In this document: piece after piece, positions 26,571-34,938 of the stretch
Position numbering within the stretch: position 1 is the stretch's first letter
Layout: each line of letters opens with the position of its first letter
Assembly: GCF_002163755.1 (NCBI RefSeq)
Contig: NZ_CP015864.1
Location: forward strand, 1,736,001-1,800,000
Length of the DNA: 64,000 nt
Reading direction: 5' to 3'
DNA from: Vibrio campbellii CAIM 519 = NBRC 15631 = ATCC 25920
Lineage (GTDB): Bacteria > Pseudomonadota > Gammaproteobacteria > Enterobacterales > Vibrionaceae
Translations under genes and position numbers: made by a program
The notes under the pieces: model-generated
Seen by the model: only the letters and a program-made list of their open reading frames with translations
What the model was told of the DNA's origin: nothing
Databases searched by the model: none

Positions 26571-27496
26571 CGCTCTGAACAGAATGTTGTCAGTACAGAC
26601 TTCCTTTGCTGGCAACATTTCTCTTGGATAAAATCTCGGAAAGTACGAATCGTTGGTGTTAGCAATCGACGATCAGCGCACACCATGTAAAGCGGTACGG
26701 GACCACAATCCCACTCAGGCAGTACGCGTACCAATCTTCCTTCAATCAAATCTTGGCTGATGTCCATCAGTGATTTATTGGTAATGCCTTTGCCTTTAAT
26801 TGCTAATCGATGGGATAAGTCACTGTCGTTACTGAGTAGCTTGCCACTTACGACAACCTGTTCTGTTTCACCTTCGCGAGTCAGTGTCCATTTGTTGTAT
26901 ACCGAGTCCGCTACCATGTAACACAAGCAGTTGTGCTGGTGGAGATCTTCTGGTTTAGTCAATTCTGGATTACTTGCAACGTATTCTGGGGAGGCACATA
27001 AGATCCGTTCGTTCGCACCGCATAATGCCAGCACAACTAAGTTAGAATCTGCGGGTTCACCGTATCGAATCGCAATATCGACGGGTTTGGTGTACATATC
27101 CGTCAAGCTGTCAGACAGCTCTAACTTGATGGAGACGTTCGGGTAGAGCTCGATAAACTCATCGACCCAATCAAGCAGCATGTTACGACCAAAGTCAGAT
27201 GGTGCCGTGATGTGCAATTGACCTGATAACTCACCACGCGCGCTTGAGATCTGATCCAAACCTTCTTGCAATGTTGCCAATGCTTGGGTGGTTTTATCTA
27301 GGAACAGTTCACCTTCGGAGGTTAGGCGCAGGCTGCGAGTCGAGCGTACAAACAGCGGAAAGCCAATCTGCCCTTCAAGACGTTTGATCGATGCACTGAT
27401 GGCTGCAGGTGTCATGTCCATGCTGTTGGCGGCTTTCGAAAAACTGCCTTGGCGTGCGGTTTCGACAAAGATATTCAGATCGTTGAGGGCTTTCAT
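26567..27496 (-). CDS. LysR-family transcriptional regulator
   Basis: A protein of 309 residues. The N-terminal winged helix-turn-helix is MKALNDLNIFVETARQGSFS then SMDMTPAAISASIKRLEGQI, followed by the linker helix and a substrate-binding domain (about residues 90-295). It belongs to the CrgA/DmlR-like branch by its start 'DLNIFVETARQGSFSKAA'. Its target is unknown. It is convergent with the quinol monooxygenase gene and has no divergent partner closer than 130 bases (the small VF530 gene). Confidence 0.92.
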   Translation of the reverse strand: MKALNDLNIFVETARQGSFSKAANSMDMTPAAISASIKRLEGQIGFPLFVRSTRSLRLTSEGELFLDKTTQALATLQEGLDQISSARGELSGQLHITAPSDFGRNMLLDWVDEFIELYPNVSIKLELSDSLTDMYTKPVDIAIRYGEPADSNLVVLALCGANERILCASPEYVASNPELTKPEDLHQHNCLCYMVADSVYNKWTLTREGETEQVVVSGKLLSNDSDLSHRLAIKGKGITNKSLMDISQDLIEGRLVRVLPEWDCGPVPLYMVCADRRLLTPTIRTFRDFIQEKCCQQRKSVLTTFCSER

Positions 27497-27629
27497 AATG
27501 AAAAGGGGCTTTTAAGAAGTTTGAGCTACTATAGGGGAGAGTCGCAGGGCAATTCAAGGCTAAAACATTAGGTTGCACGGCGAGTTTGAGTTAGATTAGC
27601 GCGCAACTTCACTTTACTGGATCCATAGC

Positions 27630-27848
27630 ATGAGCCAACAGCAGCCGAATAACCCACTTCACGGGTTGAGTTTAGAAAAAATCCTTACCCGTTTAGTTGA
27701 GCACTTTGGGTGGAAGGGAATGCATGAGCGCGTTCGTGTTAATTGTTTTCAGAAAGATCCTTCGATTAAATCGTCGTTGAAGTTCCTGCGTAAAACGCAA
27801 TGGGCGAGAGATAAGGTGGAAGCGCTGTACATCGAGACGTTCTGTTAA
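27630..27848 (+). CDS. VF530-family small protein (short paralogue)
   Basis: A protein of 72 residues matching the VF530/DUF2132 family: NNPLHGLSLEKILTRLVEHFGW, VRVNCFQKDPSIKSSLKFLRKTQWARDKVEALYI. The family is known from a Vibrio fischeri structure and proposed to bind DNA; its role is unclear. A longer paralogue lies at 51842-52288 in this window. The ATG follows a modest Shine-Dalgarno-like sequence. Confidence 0.88.
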   Translation: MSQQQPNNPLHGLSLEKILTRLVEHFGWKGMHERVRVNCFQKDPSIKSSLKFLRKTQWARDKVEALYIETFC

Positions 27849-27871
27849 TTGGATTTGGTTAACGTCTCAAA

Positions 27872-28127
27872 GAGATATTCCGGATGGCTCGCTCGGGCTC
27901 GTCCGGAATGACGTCTGAGCTCGCATTGAGGGCTGAGCGCCCGAGCGAGAAGCGTGATTCAGAATATATTGAGTTTATTCACTGCTTTATGGTCTGCAGC
28001 AAGCGGTAAGTAGATTCTTAGTCTCGCCTTGGCTCGCTAGAATGACACAGCTTTTCTTATAACGTAAGCTGGAAGAGTTCCTCTGCGTCATTCCCGATAG
28101 CGACGAAGGAGCGCAGTCGGAAATCTC
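27872..28127. repeat. REP-like palindromic elements in inverted pair
   Basis: Two related roughly 42-base elements lie in opposite orientation: 27872-27913 (plus, GAGATATTCCGGA ... TCCGGAATGACG) and 28086-28127 (minus, GAGATTTCCGA ... TCGGGAATGACG). The first has an internal perfect 8-bp inverted repeat ATTCCGGA/TCCGGAAT (27877-27909). It is flanked by GCTCGCTCGGGC/GCCCGAGCGAG complementarity with 27939-27949. This resembles BIME/REP arrangements. No gene was found in 27849-28157. Confidence 0.6.
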
Positions 28128-28157
28128 GATTCTAATCTCTCGCATCTCGCCTCTTTA

Positions 28158-28610
28158 TTATTCCAAATGATGCGTACTGCCCACGTTGCTTTCCAGTTCT
28201 AAAATCGACTGGCGAACATGGTCTGGAATTGCGGCTTTCACGTTGTTCTTAAAATCAAACATCACACCAGTGGCGGTGGCGACAGTCACAATCTTGCCCC
28301 ACTTCTTGCTAAGCACTTGGTATTCCATTGTCATGCGATCGTCTTGCATGTCGATAACGCGTGAGCCAATTAAAAGCGTATCTGGAAAAGTAACGGGCAG
28401 CTTGTAACGGCATTGAGTTTCACTTAAAACCGGACCGATGTGAGACGTCTGCAAATCTACCAATAGATTAATCTTGTTGAAGTAGTCCAAACGCGCGGTC
28501 TCGAAGTAACGAAAATACACCGCATTGTTAACGTGTTGCAGGGCGTCCATCTCTCCCCAAGCGACTTTGATTTCCGTAATCACTGGGAATTCTTTTAATA
28601 ACGTATCCAT
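28158..28610 (-). CDS. Acyl-CoA thioesterase (4HBT / YbgC-like hotdog fold)
   Basis: A hotdog-fold thioesterase of 150 residues. The active-site segment WGEMDALQHVNNAVYFRYFE (about residues 19-38) is the 4HBT motif with the catalytic Asp, followed by ETARLDYF. ETQCRYKLPVTFPDTLLIGSRV and a second strand set complete the fold. It probably hydrolyses acyl-CoA or acyl-ACP esters; the chain preference is unknown. Single-gene unit. Confidence 0.88.
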   Translation of the reverse strand: MDTLLKEFPVITEIKVAWGEMDALQHVNNAVYFRYFETARLDYFNKINLLVDLQTSHIGPVLSETQCRYKLPVTFPDTLLIGSRVIDMQDDRMTMEYQVLSKKWGKIVTVATATGVMFDFKNNVKAAIPDHVRQSILELESNVGSTHHLE

Positions 28611-28819
28611 TACTCATGTTCCTTTTTCATCGACGTTGCCGCAATTTGCTGAGCGACTTATCACTTTGAGTATTTATTCTAGATGGAATTGATTAAATTG
28701 TAATAAAATTGTATGTAAATTGTGAAATAGAATGGTTGCTTATTTTTGTAAACTAAAAACTTTACATAGTCAGTTGTGAGGCGTAGGTTTAAGTAAGTGC
28801 AACCAAAAGGAGATGTCCG

Positions 28820-29584
28820 ATGACAGAGCTGAAAGGTTTCAATCTTGCCAGAGTAGAAAAACGAATCGACTGGACAGGTGAGCTGTTCAGTTTAAGGGTG
28901 TCCGGTGCGCCTCTCTCCTTCAAAGCCGGACAATTTACTAAACTCGCTCTGCTCGACGAACAGGGCAACTCAATCAGCCGTGCGTACTCGGTGGTAAATG
29001 CACCTAGTGAGCAGTTTGAATGGCTTGAATTCCTAATTGTCGCGAATCCAGAAGGGCAACTAACTCCAAGGCTGCAGCAGCTTCAAACGGGCGACAGCAT
29101 CTATGTGGGTGAGACCGCTCATGGCGATCTGGTCCACGACACCATCCCCAAACACGCCAATGATCTCTGGCTACTTTCTACGGGGACGGGGATAGGTCCT
29201 TTCCTTTCTTTACTCGATGACATCAACTTGTTGCCGCACTGCGATCATATTGTGTTAGTACATGGCGTGCGCTATGAAAGGGACTTGGTGTACAAATACT
29301 TGATCGAACAGCTTCAGCAGCGTTATGACGGTCGCTTGCGTTACGTGCCGATTGTTAGCCGAGAAAATGCTCCGAATAAGTTACAAGGTCGTATTCCAGC
29401 CTTGATCGCTTCAGGAGAGCTGGCTAACTGTGCTGACCGGCCTTTTTCTAAAGAAAACAGTTTTGTGATGATGTGCGGTAATCCTGAGATGATCAAAGAT
29501 ACCTCGCCTGTTTTGCAAGAGTTGGGGTTAGAAAAATATCGAGCTCGTACGGGTGGTAATATCATTTACGAGAGATATTGGTGA
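28820..29584 (+). CDS. fpr: Ferredoxin/flavodoxin-NADP+ reductase
   Basis: FAD enzyme that transfers electrons between NADPH and ferredoxin or flavodoxin. The FAD-binding motif is SRAYSVVNAP (RxYS type, about residues 53-62) with KAGQFTKLAL before it. The NADP domain shows LLSTGTGIGPFLS (about 117-129) and VMMCGNPEMIKD near 215. The protein ends in ...IIYERYW, where the terminal Trp covers the flavin as in bacterial Fpr. The length of 254 residues is standard. A Shine-Dalgarno AAGGAGA precedes the ATG. Confidence 0.95.
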   Translation: MTELKGFNLARVEKRIDWTGELFSLRVSGAPLSFKAGQFTKLALLDEQGNSISRAYSVVNAPSEQFEWLEFLIVANPEGQLTPRLQQLQTGDSIYVGETAHGDLVHDTIPKHANDLWLLSTGTGIGPFLSLLDDINLLPHCDHIVLVHGVRYERDLVYKYLIEQLQQRYDGRLRYVPIVSRENAPNKLQGRIPALIASGELANCADRPFSKENSFVMMCGNPEMIKDTSPVLQELGLEKYRARTGGNIIYERYW

Positions 29585-29705
29585 GCACTGACTAATTTTT
29601 AGATCATCTCACTTCTGAGAGAGCGTCACAAATATAACGTCTCTTAATTGAGCATGCCTAGTCTCGTCTCTAGAATGCATCAGATTGCATTTGAGGGGAT
29701 TAGGT

Positions 29706-30149
29706 ATGAGTCGTTCTATTGCCAAGAGAAAGCAAAGGATTATTGGCGGTTTCATCGATCTGTTGATCGTAACGGGATTCGTGTTGCTGATCGCGTTGAC
29801 CATCAATTCATTTGTGAATGGCTTCGAACTCTCCTTGAGTGAAAACCTTCAGTTAGTAAAAGATACCAAGGCTAGCTACGTACTCACCATACCTATGTTG
29901 ATGTTAGTGAATTGGAATTTGCTTAGGGAAGGGCAAACCATAGGTATGCGGCTCGTTGGTATTAAAGTCGTGATGAAGAACGGTCACGATACGACGAAAG
30001 TCACTGCTTCACTTCGATTGTGTCTAAGCTATTTAATTGAGATGCTTATACCATTTACTTCACTATTGAACATCGTTTTGCTTTTTTGCCATCCAGAGCA
30101 ACGTTTGTTGCACGACATGCTTTCGGGCACCAAAGTCGTCAATTGCTAA
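29706..30149 (+). CDS. RDD-family membrane protein
   Basis: Small inner-membrane protein with the RDD domain: a first helix carrying the Arg/Asp signature (KRKQRIIGGFIDLLIVTGFVLL), a second helix VLTIPMLMLVNW, the motif GQTIGMRLVGIKVV, a third helix (LSYLIEMLIPFTSLLNIVLL) and RLLHDMLSGTKVV at the end. Function unknown; some members affect ion or salt tolerance. The start at 29706 follows GAGGGGAT, giving 147 residues. Confidence 0.85.
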   Translation: MSRSIAKRKQRIIGGFIDLLIVTGFVLLIALTINSFVNGFELSLSENLQLVKDTKASYVLTIPMLMLVNWNLLREGQTIGMRLVGIKVVMKNGHDTTKVTASLRLCLSYLIEMLIPFTSLLNIVLLFCHPEQRLLHDMLSGTKVVNC

Positions 30150-30275
30150 GCCACTCGCTTATCCTGCATTACAATCTTTGTTTCATTCAGAGTTGCGATC
30201 GAGTCAACTTCTTATATCTCCCTTCCTACAACTACACTTTCTTCAGACATAAATTCAATCGCTTAGGATTCAAGG

Positions 30276-30615
30276 ATGATGAAAAAAGCAGGTTGGGCAG
30301 TGTGCCTTGCGGCGCTCACTTCTTTTGCTACGATGGCTGGCGAATGGGAGGTGGAAGTGGGTGGCTTTTTCTCTCGCACTGATACAAAACTCAACGCTTA
30401 CGACCCTTACCTCGACAAAATTCGCACCATTGATTTCGAATCTGATCTCGATTTGAAAGAGTTCACCGTGCTGCCTTATGTCGAAGTGGAGTATTACTTC
30501 AACAAAAAGCACAGCGTTTACGTTGATTGGCGTGGACTATGAAAGTGATAAGTCCGAGCTCGATGTTACCTACCGATTCTATGGTCCAATGCTGACCTAG
30601 GCGTATAAATTCTGA
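30276..30615 (+). pseudogene. Outer-membrane beta-barrel protein reduced by internal deletion
   Basis: The 5' part is a good exported protein start (signal MMKKAGWAVCLAALTSFATMA, then EWEVEVGGFFSRTDT and strands FTVLPYVEVEYYFNKKHSV) but stops at 30540-30542. In another frame, from about 30525, the sequence reads GVDYESDKSELDVTYRFYGP then an in-frame TAG at 30598-30600 before AYKF and stop. This is the last strands of a barrel, with the terminal Phe used in outer-membrane insertion. The middle is missing and the tail carries a nonsense codon. The 88-residue product is unlikely to form a barrel. Confidence 0.78.
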
Positions 30616-30619
30616 ATTA

Positions 30620-30647
30620 AAAAAGCCACACTCGAGTGTGGCTTTTT
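30620..30647. terminator. Perfect palindromic bidirectional terminator
   Basis: AAAAAGCCACACTCGAGTGTGGCTTTTT, a 28-base perfect palindrome between the barrel remnant and the convergent YccT gene. Confidence 0.9.
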
Positions 30648-30679
30648 GCATTGAATCTTTCGTTAACTACACAACGGGC

Positions 30680-31348
30680 TTATTGCTGGTTGATGTAGTC
30701 TTTAAAGCGCGCTTGTGTCTCAGCGTCCGCTTTTTGGTACCAGAAATGTAGCATTTCTTCAGCCGTTGAATCTGCTTTCATTGTCGCAGGCTTAGTTTGC
30801 TTCATGTCTGCTGGAATTTTTGCAGGAAGTGTTACAGGTTGAACCGCTGCTGTTGCAACACCGATTGCCGCTACGCCACCTGTCTTGTTGTAATCTTCCA
30901 CTTCGCGCACGTAATTACGACCGATTTGCATGCCAGGTTTGATTAGCTTGTCTTGCTCTACCGCAATTGCGTTGCCAGAAGCATCAATCAGTTTCCAATC
31001 TAGGTCTTTGATTTTGTCTTCCGCTTGGCGAAGGTCTCGGTATTCAGGAACTTGTATGCTTAGTTCTGCGCCCGCTGCGTCGAAACGAGTTACGATAACG
31101 TCACTTTCCACGCTTAGGCGATCATTGCCTTGGCTGAAGTATGGTGAGTAACGGAATACAACTTGGTTAACGCCATCTGGCAGAGTTAGTGAACGTTCAG
31201 AAGCAAAGAAGCCACCCGATAATTTCACTTTCTCGCCGTTAGCCGCCAAAATAGAAACGTCGTCAGGAACGGTTACTGTCACATCCGCGAAAGCCATGCC
31301 ACTCATTGCCAGAGCAAGCGCGCAAGTTAAAGGCTTGATCAATTTCAT
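30680..31348 (-). CDS. YccT-family (DUF2057, UPF0319) periplasmic protein
   Basis: Exported protein of about 222 residues, function unknown. The start at 31348 (MKLIKPLTCALALAMSGMAFA) is preceded by AGGAT. A cleavable signal ends near AFA-DVTV. The mature part begins DVTVTVPDDVSILAANGEK and includes LPDGVNQVVFRYSPYF, the DUF2057 signature. A lysine/proline-rich linker and a short helical tail (EEMLHFWYQKADAETQARF) follow. It is monocistronic, ending at a strong palindromic terminator. Confidence 0.88.
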   Translation of the reverse strand: MKLIKPLTCALALAMSGMAFADVTVTVPDDVSILAANGEKVKLSGGFFASERSLTLPDGVNQVVFRYSPYFSQGNDRLSVESDVIVTRFDAAGAELSIQVPEYRDLRQAEDKIKDLDWKLIDASGNAIAVEQDKLIKPGMQIGRNYVREVEDYNKTGGVAAIGVATAAVQPVTLPAKIPADMKQTKPATMKADSTAEEMLHFWYQKADAETQARFKDYINQQ

Positions 31349-31497
31349 TGTTTTTATCCTAAGCACTGTATTGGTGGTCATCGAGAGTGCATCGTTCATT
31401 GTCTGATTGCAACTCCCTAATGTAAGAAGATTGAAAATTTAACAAGAACGTCATTTTAATCGGATAGCAAACAATGAAACTGTGAACTTAGTTGCGC

Positions 31498-31521
31498 AAA
31501 CCGCTGCAAAGGCAGCGGTTT
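31498..31521. terminator. Hairpin downstream of the AI-2E remnant
   Basis: AAACCGCTGC/GCAGCGGTTT stem with a four-base loop followed on the plus strand by TGTTTC. It lies at the 3' side of the leftward permease remnant. Confidence 0.65.
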
Positions 31522-31550
31522 GTTTCAATTGATGAGGTGATTAATAAAGA

Positions 31551-31930
31551 TTAGATGACCGCACCGTGTCCTGATTCGGCTTGTGCTTCATCCTTCTCTT
31601 CTCGCAAGCTCTCTTCTTGCTGTTGTGCTTTCTCAATGCTCAACCACCAAACGAACAGTTCGTACCAAATTGCTAGGATAACGGCACCCAAGAACAGGCC
31701 AACGATGCCATAGAAGAGCATACCACCTATTGCACCAAGCAGAATCACTGGCATTGGAACATCAACCCCGCGGCCCATCGACATTGGTTTAAACAAGTTC
31801 TCAGAAAGCGCTGCCACTACAACCCAAACCGTAAACATGGTTGCTGTGCTTGCCGCCTGTAAAGTGCGAGCAAAGTCAGCTGTGCGACACCAAAAAATAA
31901 CAATGCTTCATTAACAGCTGCTAGTTTTAC
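31551..31930 (-). pseudogene. AI-2E-family transporter, C-terminal remnant
   Basis: The 95 residues read from the ATG at 31838 are the last part of a PerM/AI-2E-type permease: ENLFKPMSMGRGVDVPMPVI, LLGAIGGMLFYGIVGLFLGAVILAIWYELF, then a charged tail. Such proteins are normally 330-380 residues. Upstream of the ATG the same frame continues as LQAASTATM. Before that, the similarity passes into another frame (NEALLFFGVAQLTLLAL), which runs back to a stop at 31931. So there is a frameshift near 31860, and everything 5' of 31930 is missing. A dead 3' remnant. Confidence 0.72.
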
Positions 31931-32057
31931 TTAAACAAAAGAGAACAAGTGCAGCATTGAGTCAAAAAGTCATCATATTGCGAAATTGAGTAACAATAGC
32001 AAGTGTTATAATATAACAATTTGATTTTAATGCTCGATATAGAATGAGGAATTCAGA

Positions 32058-32936
32058 TTGAATCTATTTGTTAACGATCTCACGGTTATTGATGCTTCAT
32101 ACCTGTGTCAAACACGAGGCATGGTGGGTGAGAGTTGGATTCTGGACGTAGTAATGCATGGTGATCTCAATGAGATGAGCATGGTGCTGGATTTCTCTAA
32201 AGTGAAAAAACAAATCAAGCAATTGGTGGATCAATATGTTGATCACCGTTTGCTTATACCCGTAAAGAACGAGGCGGTGGAAATTACCAATGCCGAAGCG
32301 GGCTATTCTCAAGTGGATCTTATGCGTGGAGAAAAGAGTATTCACCTGAATTGCCCCGATGAAGCATTTTGTTTTGTGAACGCGGAAGACATCTCAATAG
32401 AGAGCTTAACGCAACACATCCACGACGTCCTGCAAGGTCATCTGCCAAGTAATGTCGCATCGATTGATCTGACCTTGCGTCATGAAAAACTTGATGGTGC
32501 GTATTATCACTACACCCACGGTTTGAAAAAACACGACGGTAACTGCCAGCGCATTGCGCACGGGCATCGCTCACCGATTCAAATTTTGGTTGATGGTCAG
32601 CGAGATACCGTTCGTGAGCACGCTTTTGCACAGCGTTGGCAAGATATCTACCTCGCATCCATCGAAGACTTAGTCGAGATTGGCCACCTGGATCTAAGCG
32701 AACACGCAAGCCTCATCAACTGTGACACGCATTTTGGTTTCCGATACGCCACTTCACAAGGTGACTTCCAACTCGCTATCGCGCACAGCGAAACCGAGGT
32801 ATTGAACACCGATACGACGGTAGAGTTGTTGGCTGTGTTTGTCGCAAATGAAATCGCTCCTTCATTGGATGAAGGACAGTCGTTACAAATCATTGCTTAT
32901 GAAGGCGTAGGGAAAGGAGCAATGGCCTTTCGCTAA
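32058..32936 (+). CDS. Tandem 6-pyruvoyltetrahydropterin synthase-like protein
   Basis: A protein of 292 residues with two halves of the PTPS/QueD fold. The N-terminal half (ASYLC ... MVLDFSKVKKQIKQLVDQ ... VDHRLL) keeps the shape, but positions usually holding zinc-binding histidines read Tyr and VGES. The C-terminal half keeps YTHGLKKHDGNCQRIAHGHRSP (residues about 155-178) with a Cys and HxH, so it may hold the metal. The start is a TTG at 32058 with GAGGA upstream. It is possibly a pterin or deazaguanine-related enzyme; the reaction is not known. Confidence 0.8.
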   Translation: MNLFVNDLTVIDASYLCQTRGMVGESWILDVVMHGDLNEMSMVLDFSKVKKQIKQLVDQYVDHRLLIPVKNEAVEITNAEAGYSQVDLMRGEKSIHLNCPDEAFCFVNAEDISIESLTQHIHDVLQGHLPSNVASIDLTLRHEKLDGAYYHYTHGLKKHDGNCQRIAHGHRSPIQILVDGQRDTVREHAFAQRWQDIYLASIEDLVEIGHLDLSEHASLINCDTHFGFRYATSQGDFQLAIAHSETEVLNTDTTVELLAVFVANEIAPSLDEGQSLQIIAYEGVGKGAMAFR

Positions 32937-33001
32937 AAAGCACGGCGCTGCTCAACCTCAACCAAAACTCACTTTTACTCAATATTTGGAATATCACTTT
33001 T

Positions 33002-33889
33002 ATGGACAAACTTAATCGTGTTCTGCTCGTAGCAGGCACGCATGGTAATGAGCTTTCTGGCATTTATCTTCAGAAGCTCATCAAAGATCGTCTTTACGAT
33101 GCTGAACGCTCTACGTTCAGCACTCAATGTGTGCTTGGCAACCCGGAAGCGGTAAAGCAAAACGTTCGTTATGTTGAGACGGATTTAAACCGCGAGTTTG
33201 CGCTTGCGAATTCATCAGCCTCTTCTCATCGTGAAGGCGGGAGCCTGCAAGAGACAGAATTGGCAAAGCAATTTACCCAAACTCATGCCGCTGAAGAAAA
33301 GCAACTTATTGTCGACCTACATAACACCACCAGTAACATGGGCGCGACCTTGATTTTGGTTTCTAACGACGTGTTCTATCGCAAGATGGGGGCTTATGTG
33401 AAGCAACGCATGCCAGAAGCCAACATCTTGTTTGAAGACAGAAAAGCGTGGGATGACCAACCTTACTTGTGCACCACTGGGCAGCATGGTGTGATGATCG
33501 AAGTTGGGGCTCAAGCGCATGGTTCGCTAAACTACGAGACTCTAGAGCTGATGAAAAAGATGCTGACCATGGTATTAGATTACCTTGAGCAGCATAACCT
33601 TGGTCAAGTTGGTGAGTTGAACAACTATGATGCATATTTTTATACTGAAGAAGTGATGATCCCTGTTGACCACGATGGAATGCGTGTTGCGATAGTGCAC
33701 CCTATGATCTGTGGACGAGATTTCGAAGTGGTGAAACCCGGAGAGCCCTTGCTTGCGACTTTCTTTGGTTACGACATTTTTTGGGAAGGCAAACAGGAGA
33801 TCTATCCGCACTTCATCAATGAGAGTGCATACAGCAAAGCCAATATCGCTATGGCTCTTGCTGAGAAAAGGCAGGTTAATGTGGAATAA
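33002..33889 (+). CDS. Aspartoacylase / succinylglutamate desuccinylase family
   Basis: Zinc carboxypeptidase-like amidohydrolase of 295 residues that deacylates N-acyl amino acids such as N-acetyl-aspartate. Metal ligands are in GTHGNELSG (H and E, about residues 13-21) and the later DLHNTTSNMG histidine (about 103). ETDLNREF supplies substrate-binding Asn/Arg, and the catalytic glutamate is in VMIEVGAQAHGS (about 166). This pattern is characteristic of aspartoacylase rather than AstE. It follows the PTPS-like gene by 65 bases on the same strand. Confidence 0.92.
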   Translation: MDKLNRVLLVAGTHGNELSGIYLQKLIKDRLYDAERSTFSTQCVLGNPEAVKQNVRYVETDLNREFALANSSASSHREGGSLQETELAKQFTQTHAAEEKQLIVDLHNTTSNMGATLILVSNDVFYRKMGAYVKQRMPEANILFEDRKAWDDQPYLCTTGQHGVMIEVGAQAHGSLNYETLELMKKMLTMVLDYLEQHNLGQVGELNNYDAYFYTEEVMIPVDHDGMRVAIVHPMICGRDFEVVKPGEPLLATFFGYDIFWEGKQEIYPHFINESAYSKANIAMALAEKRQVNVE

Positions 33890-33921
33890 GCAGCGGCTGA
33901 TTTGAAGCGCATTTAGAAACT

Positions 33922-33952
33922 CTAAGTGGGATGACATTTTCACCCCACTTAG
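33922..33952. terminator. Hairpin between convergent genes
   Basis: Perfect 9-bp stem CTAAGTGGG/CCCACTTAG between the aspartoacylase gene and the convergent LysR gene; no T-run. Confidence 0.5.
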
Positions 33953-33966
33953 CTGCTAATTGCTCG

Positions 33967-34938
33967 TCACGGTTGGCTGGAAAAAAGCAACCTAATGGTA
34001 TTTCGTAACCACACCAGTTTTGGGTTGTAAGCATTCCGTTTGTGCCAAATCATGGTGAATGGGATCAGCAGTTTATCTTGTTGAGTTTGTTCCAATGGAA
34101 TGGGTAGGCACACCAAATCTGGATGCAGCTTCTTGGTGTAACTCTCGCAGTACTGCGGCGCTGTGGTCAGCATATTGTGGTGTGGTTGCGCGGCCATAAA
34201 CAGAGACTGCTCGAAGCTCGACATGGTTAAGCCAATAGAGCGCTGTAGGCCAAGTTCACTCAACACTTCATCTAAAGCCCATGTTTCACTCTTTTCCCAA
34301 ACAATGTTGATGTGTTGATAGCTCAAAAAGGTCTCAAGATTCCATTCCTGCTTCAAAGCAGGGTGATTCTTGTGCAAGTACACCATAGGTAAATCTGAGA
34401 ACAATACTTCAAAATCGAGGAAGTAAGGGAGCAGGTCGAGTGACTCTTTCGAGCGGGGATGGCTCTCTCTTCCGGTAAAGCCGATGTCTGCCTCTCCACG
34501 CACAATCGCATCGAGTGAATCGTAATCCCAGTTACTGGTTTTGACTTTGGCGTCTGGGTAGCGCTGGTGGATTGCAACAAGAAGATTATCAAGAATCGTC
34601 AGCACTAACGGGGATTCAATGGTCAGATCAAAGCGTATGCCTTTTGGGGCTATATCGCTGCGTTTCTCCGCAATTTGGCTGCCAATTTGTAGCCATTCCG
34701 CCAGATCTTGCTCCATGCTTTGCGCTAACGGAGTGGGTGCTAATCCCTTTGGTGTTTTGACAAACAGAGGATCATCAAACCAGTCACGAAGCTTATTAAG
34801 CGATTTACTTACCGTTGAAGGCGTGACGTTTAATTTCTTCGACGCTTTAGAAACACTCTGCTCTTGCAGCAGCAATTGCAGAGTGAACAACAAGTTGAGA
34901 TCAAGACGAGCTAGTGACTTCTTCATAGTGGCTTTCAT
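33967..34938 (-). CDS. LysR-family regulator coupled to an MFS pump
   Basis: A protein of about 320 residues with an N-terminal helix-turn-helix (LARLDLNLLFTLQLLLQEQS, SKASKKLNVTPSTVSKSLNKL) and a periplasmic-binding-like effector domain. The short form starting at MKKSLARLD (34926) is equally likely. The reading frame overlaps the 3' end of the MFS gene upstream by about 26-38 bases, so the two are translationally coupled. The regulator probably controls the pump or related genes. Confidence 0.9.
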   Translation of the reverse strand: MKATMKKSLARLDLNLLFTLQLLLQEQSVSKASKKLNVTPSTVSKSLNKLRDWFDDPLFVKTPKGLAPTPLAQSMEQDLAEWLQIGSQIAEKRSDIAPKGIRFDLTIESPLVLTILDNLLVAIHQRYPDAKVKTSNWDYDSLDAIVRGEADIGFTGRESHPRSKESLDLLPYFLDFEVLFSDLPMVYLHKNHPALKQEWNLETFLSYQHINIVWEKSETWALDEVLSELGLQRSIGLTMSSFEQSLFMAAQPHHNMLTTAPQYCESYTKKLHPDLVCLPIPLEQTQQDKLLIPFTMIWHKRNAYNPKLVWLRNTIRLLFSSQP

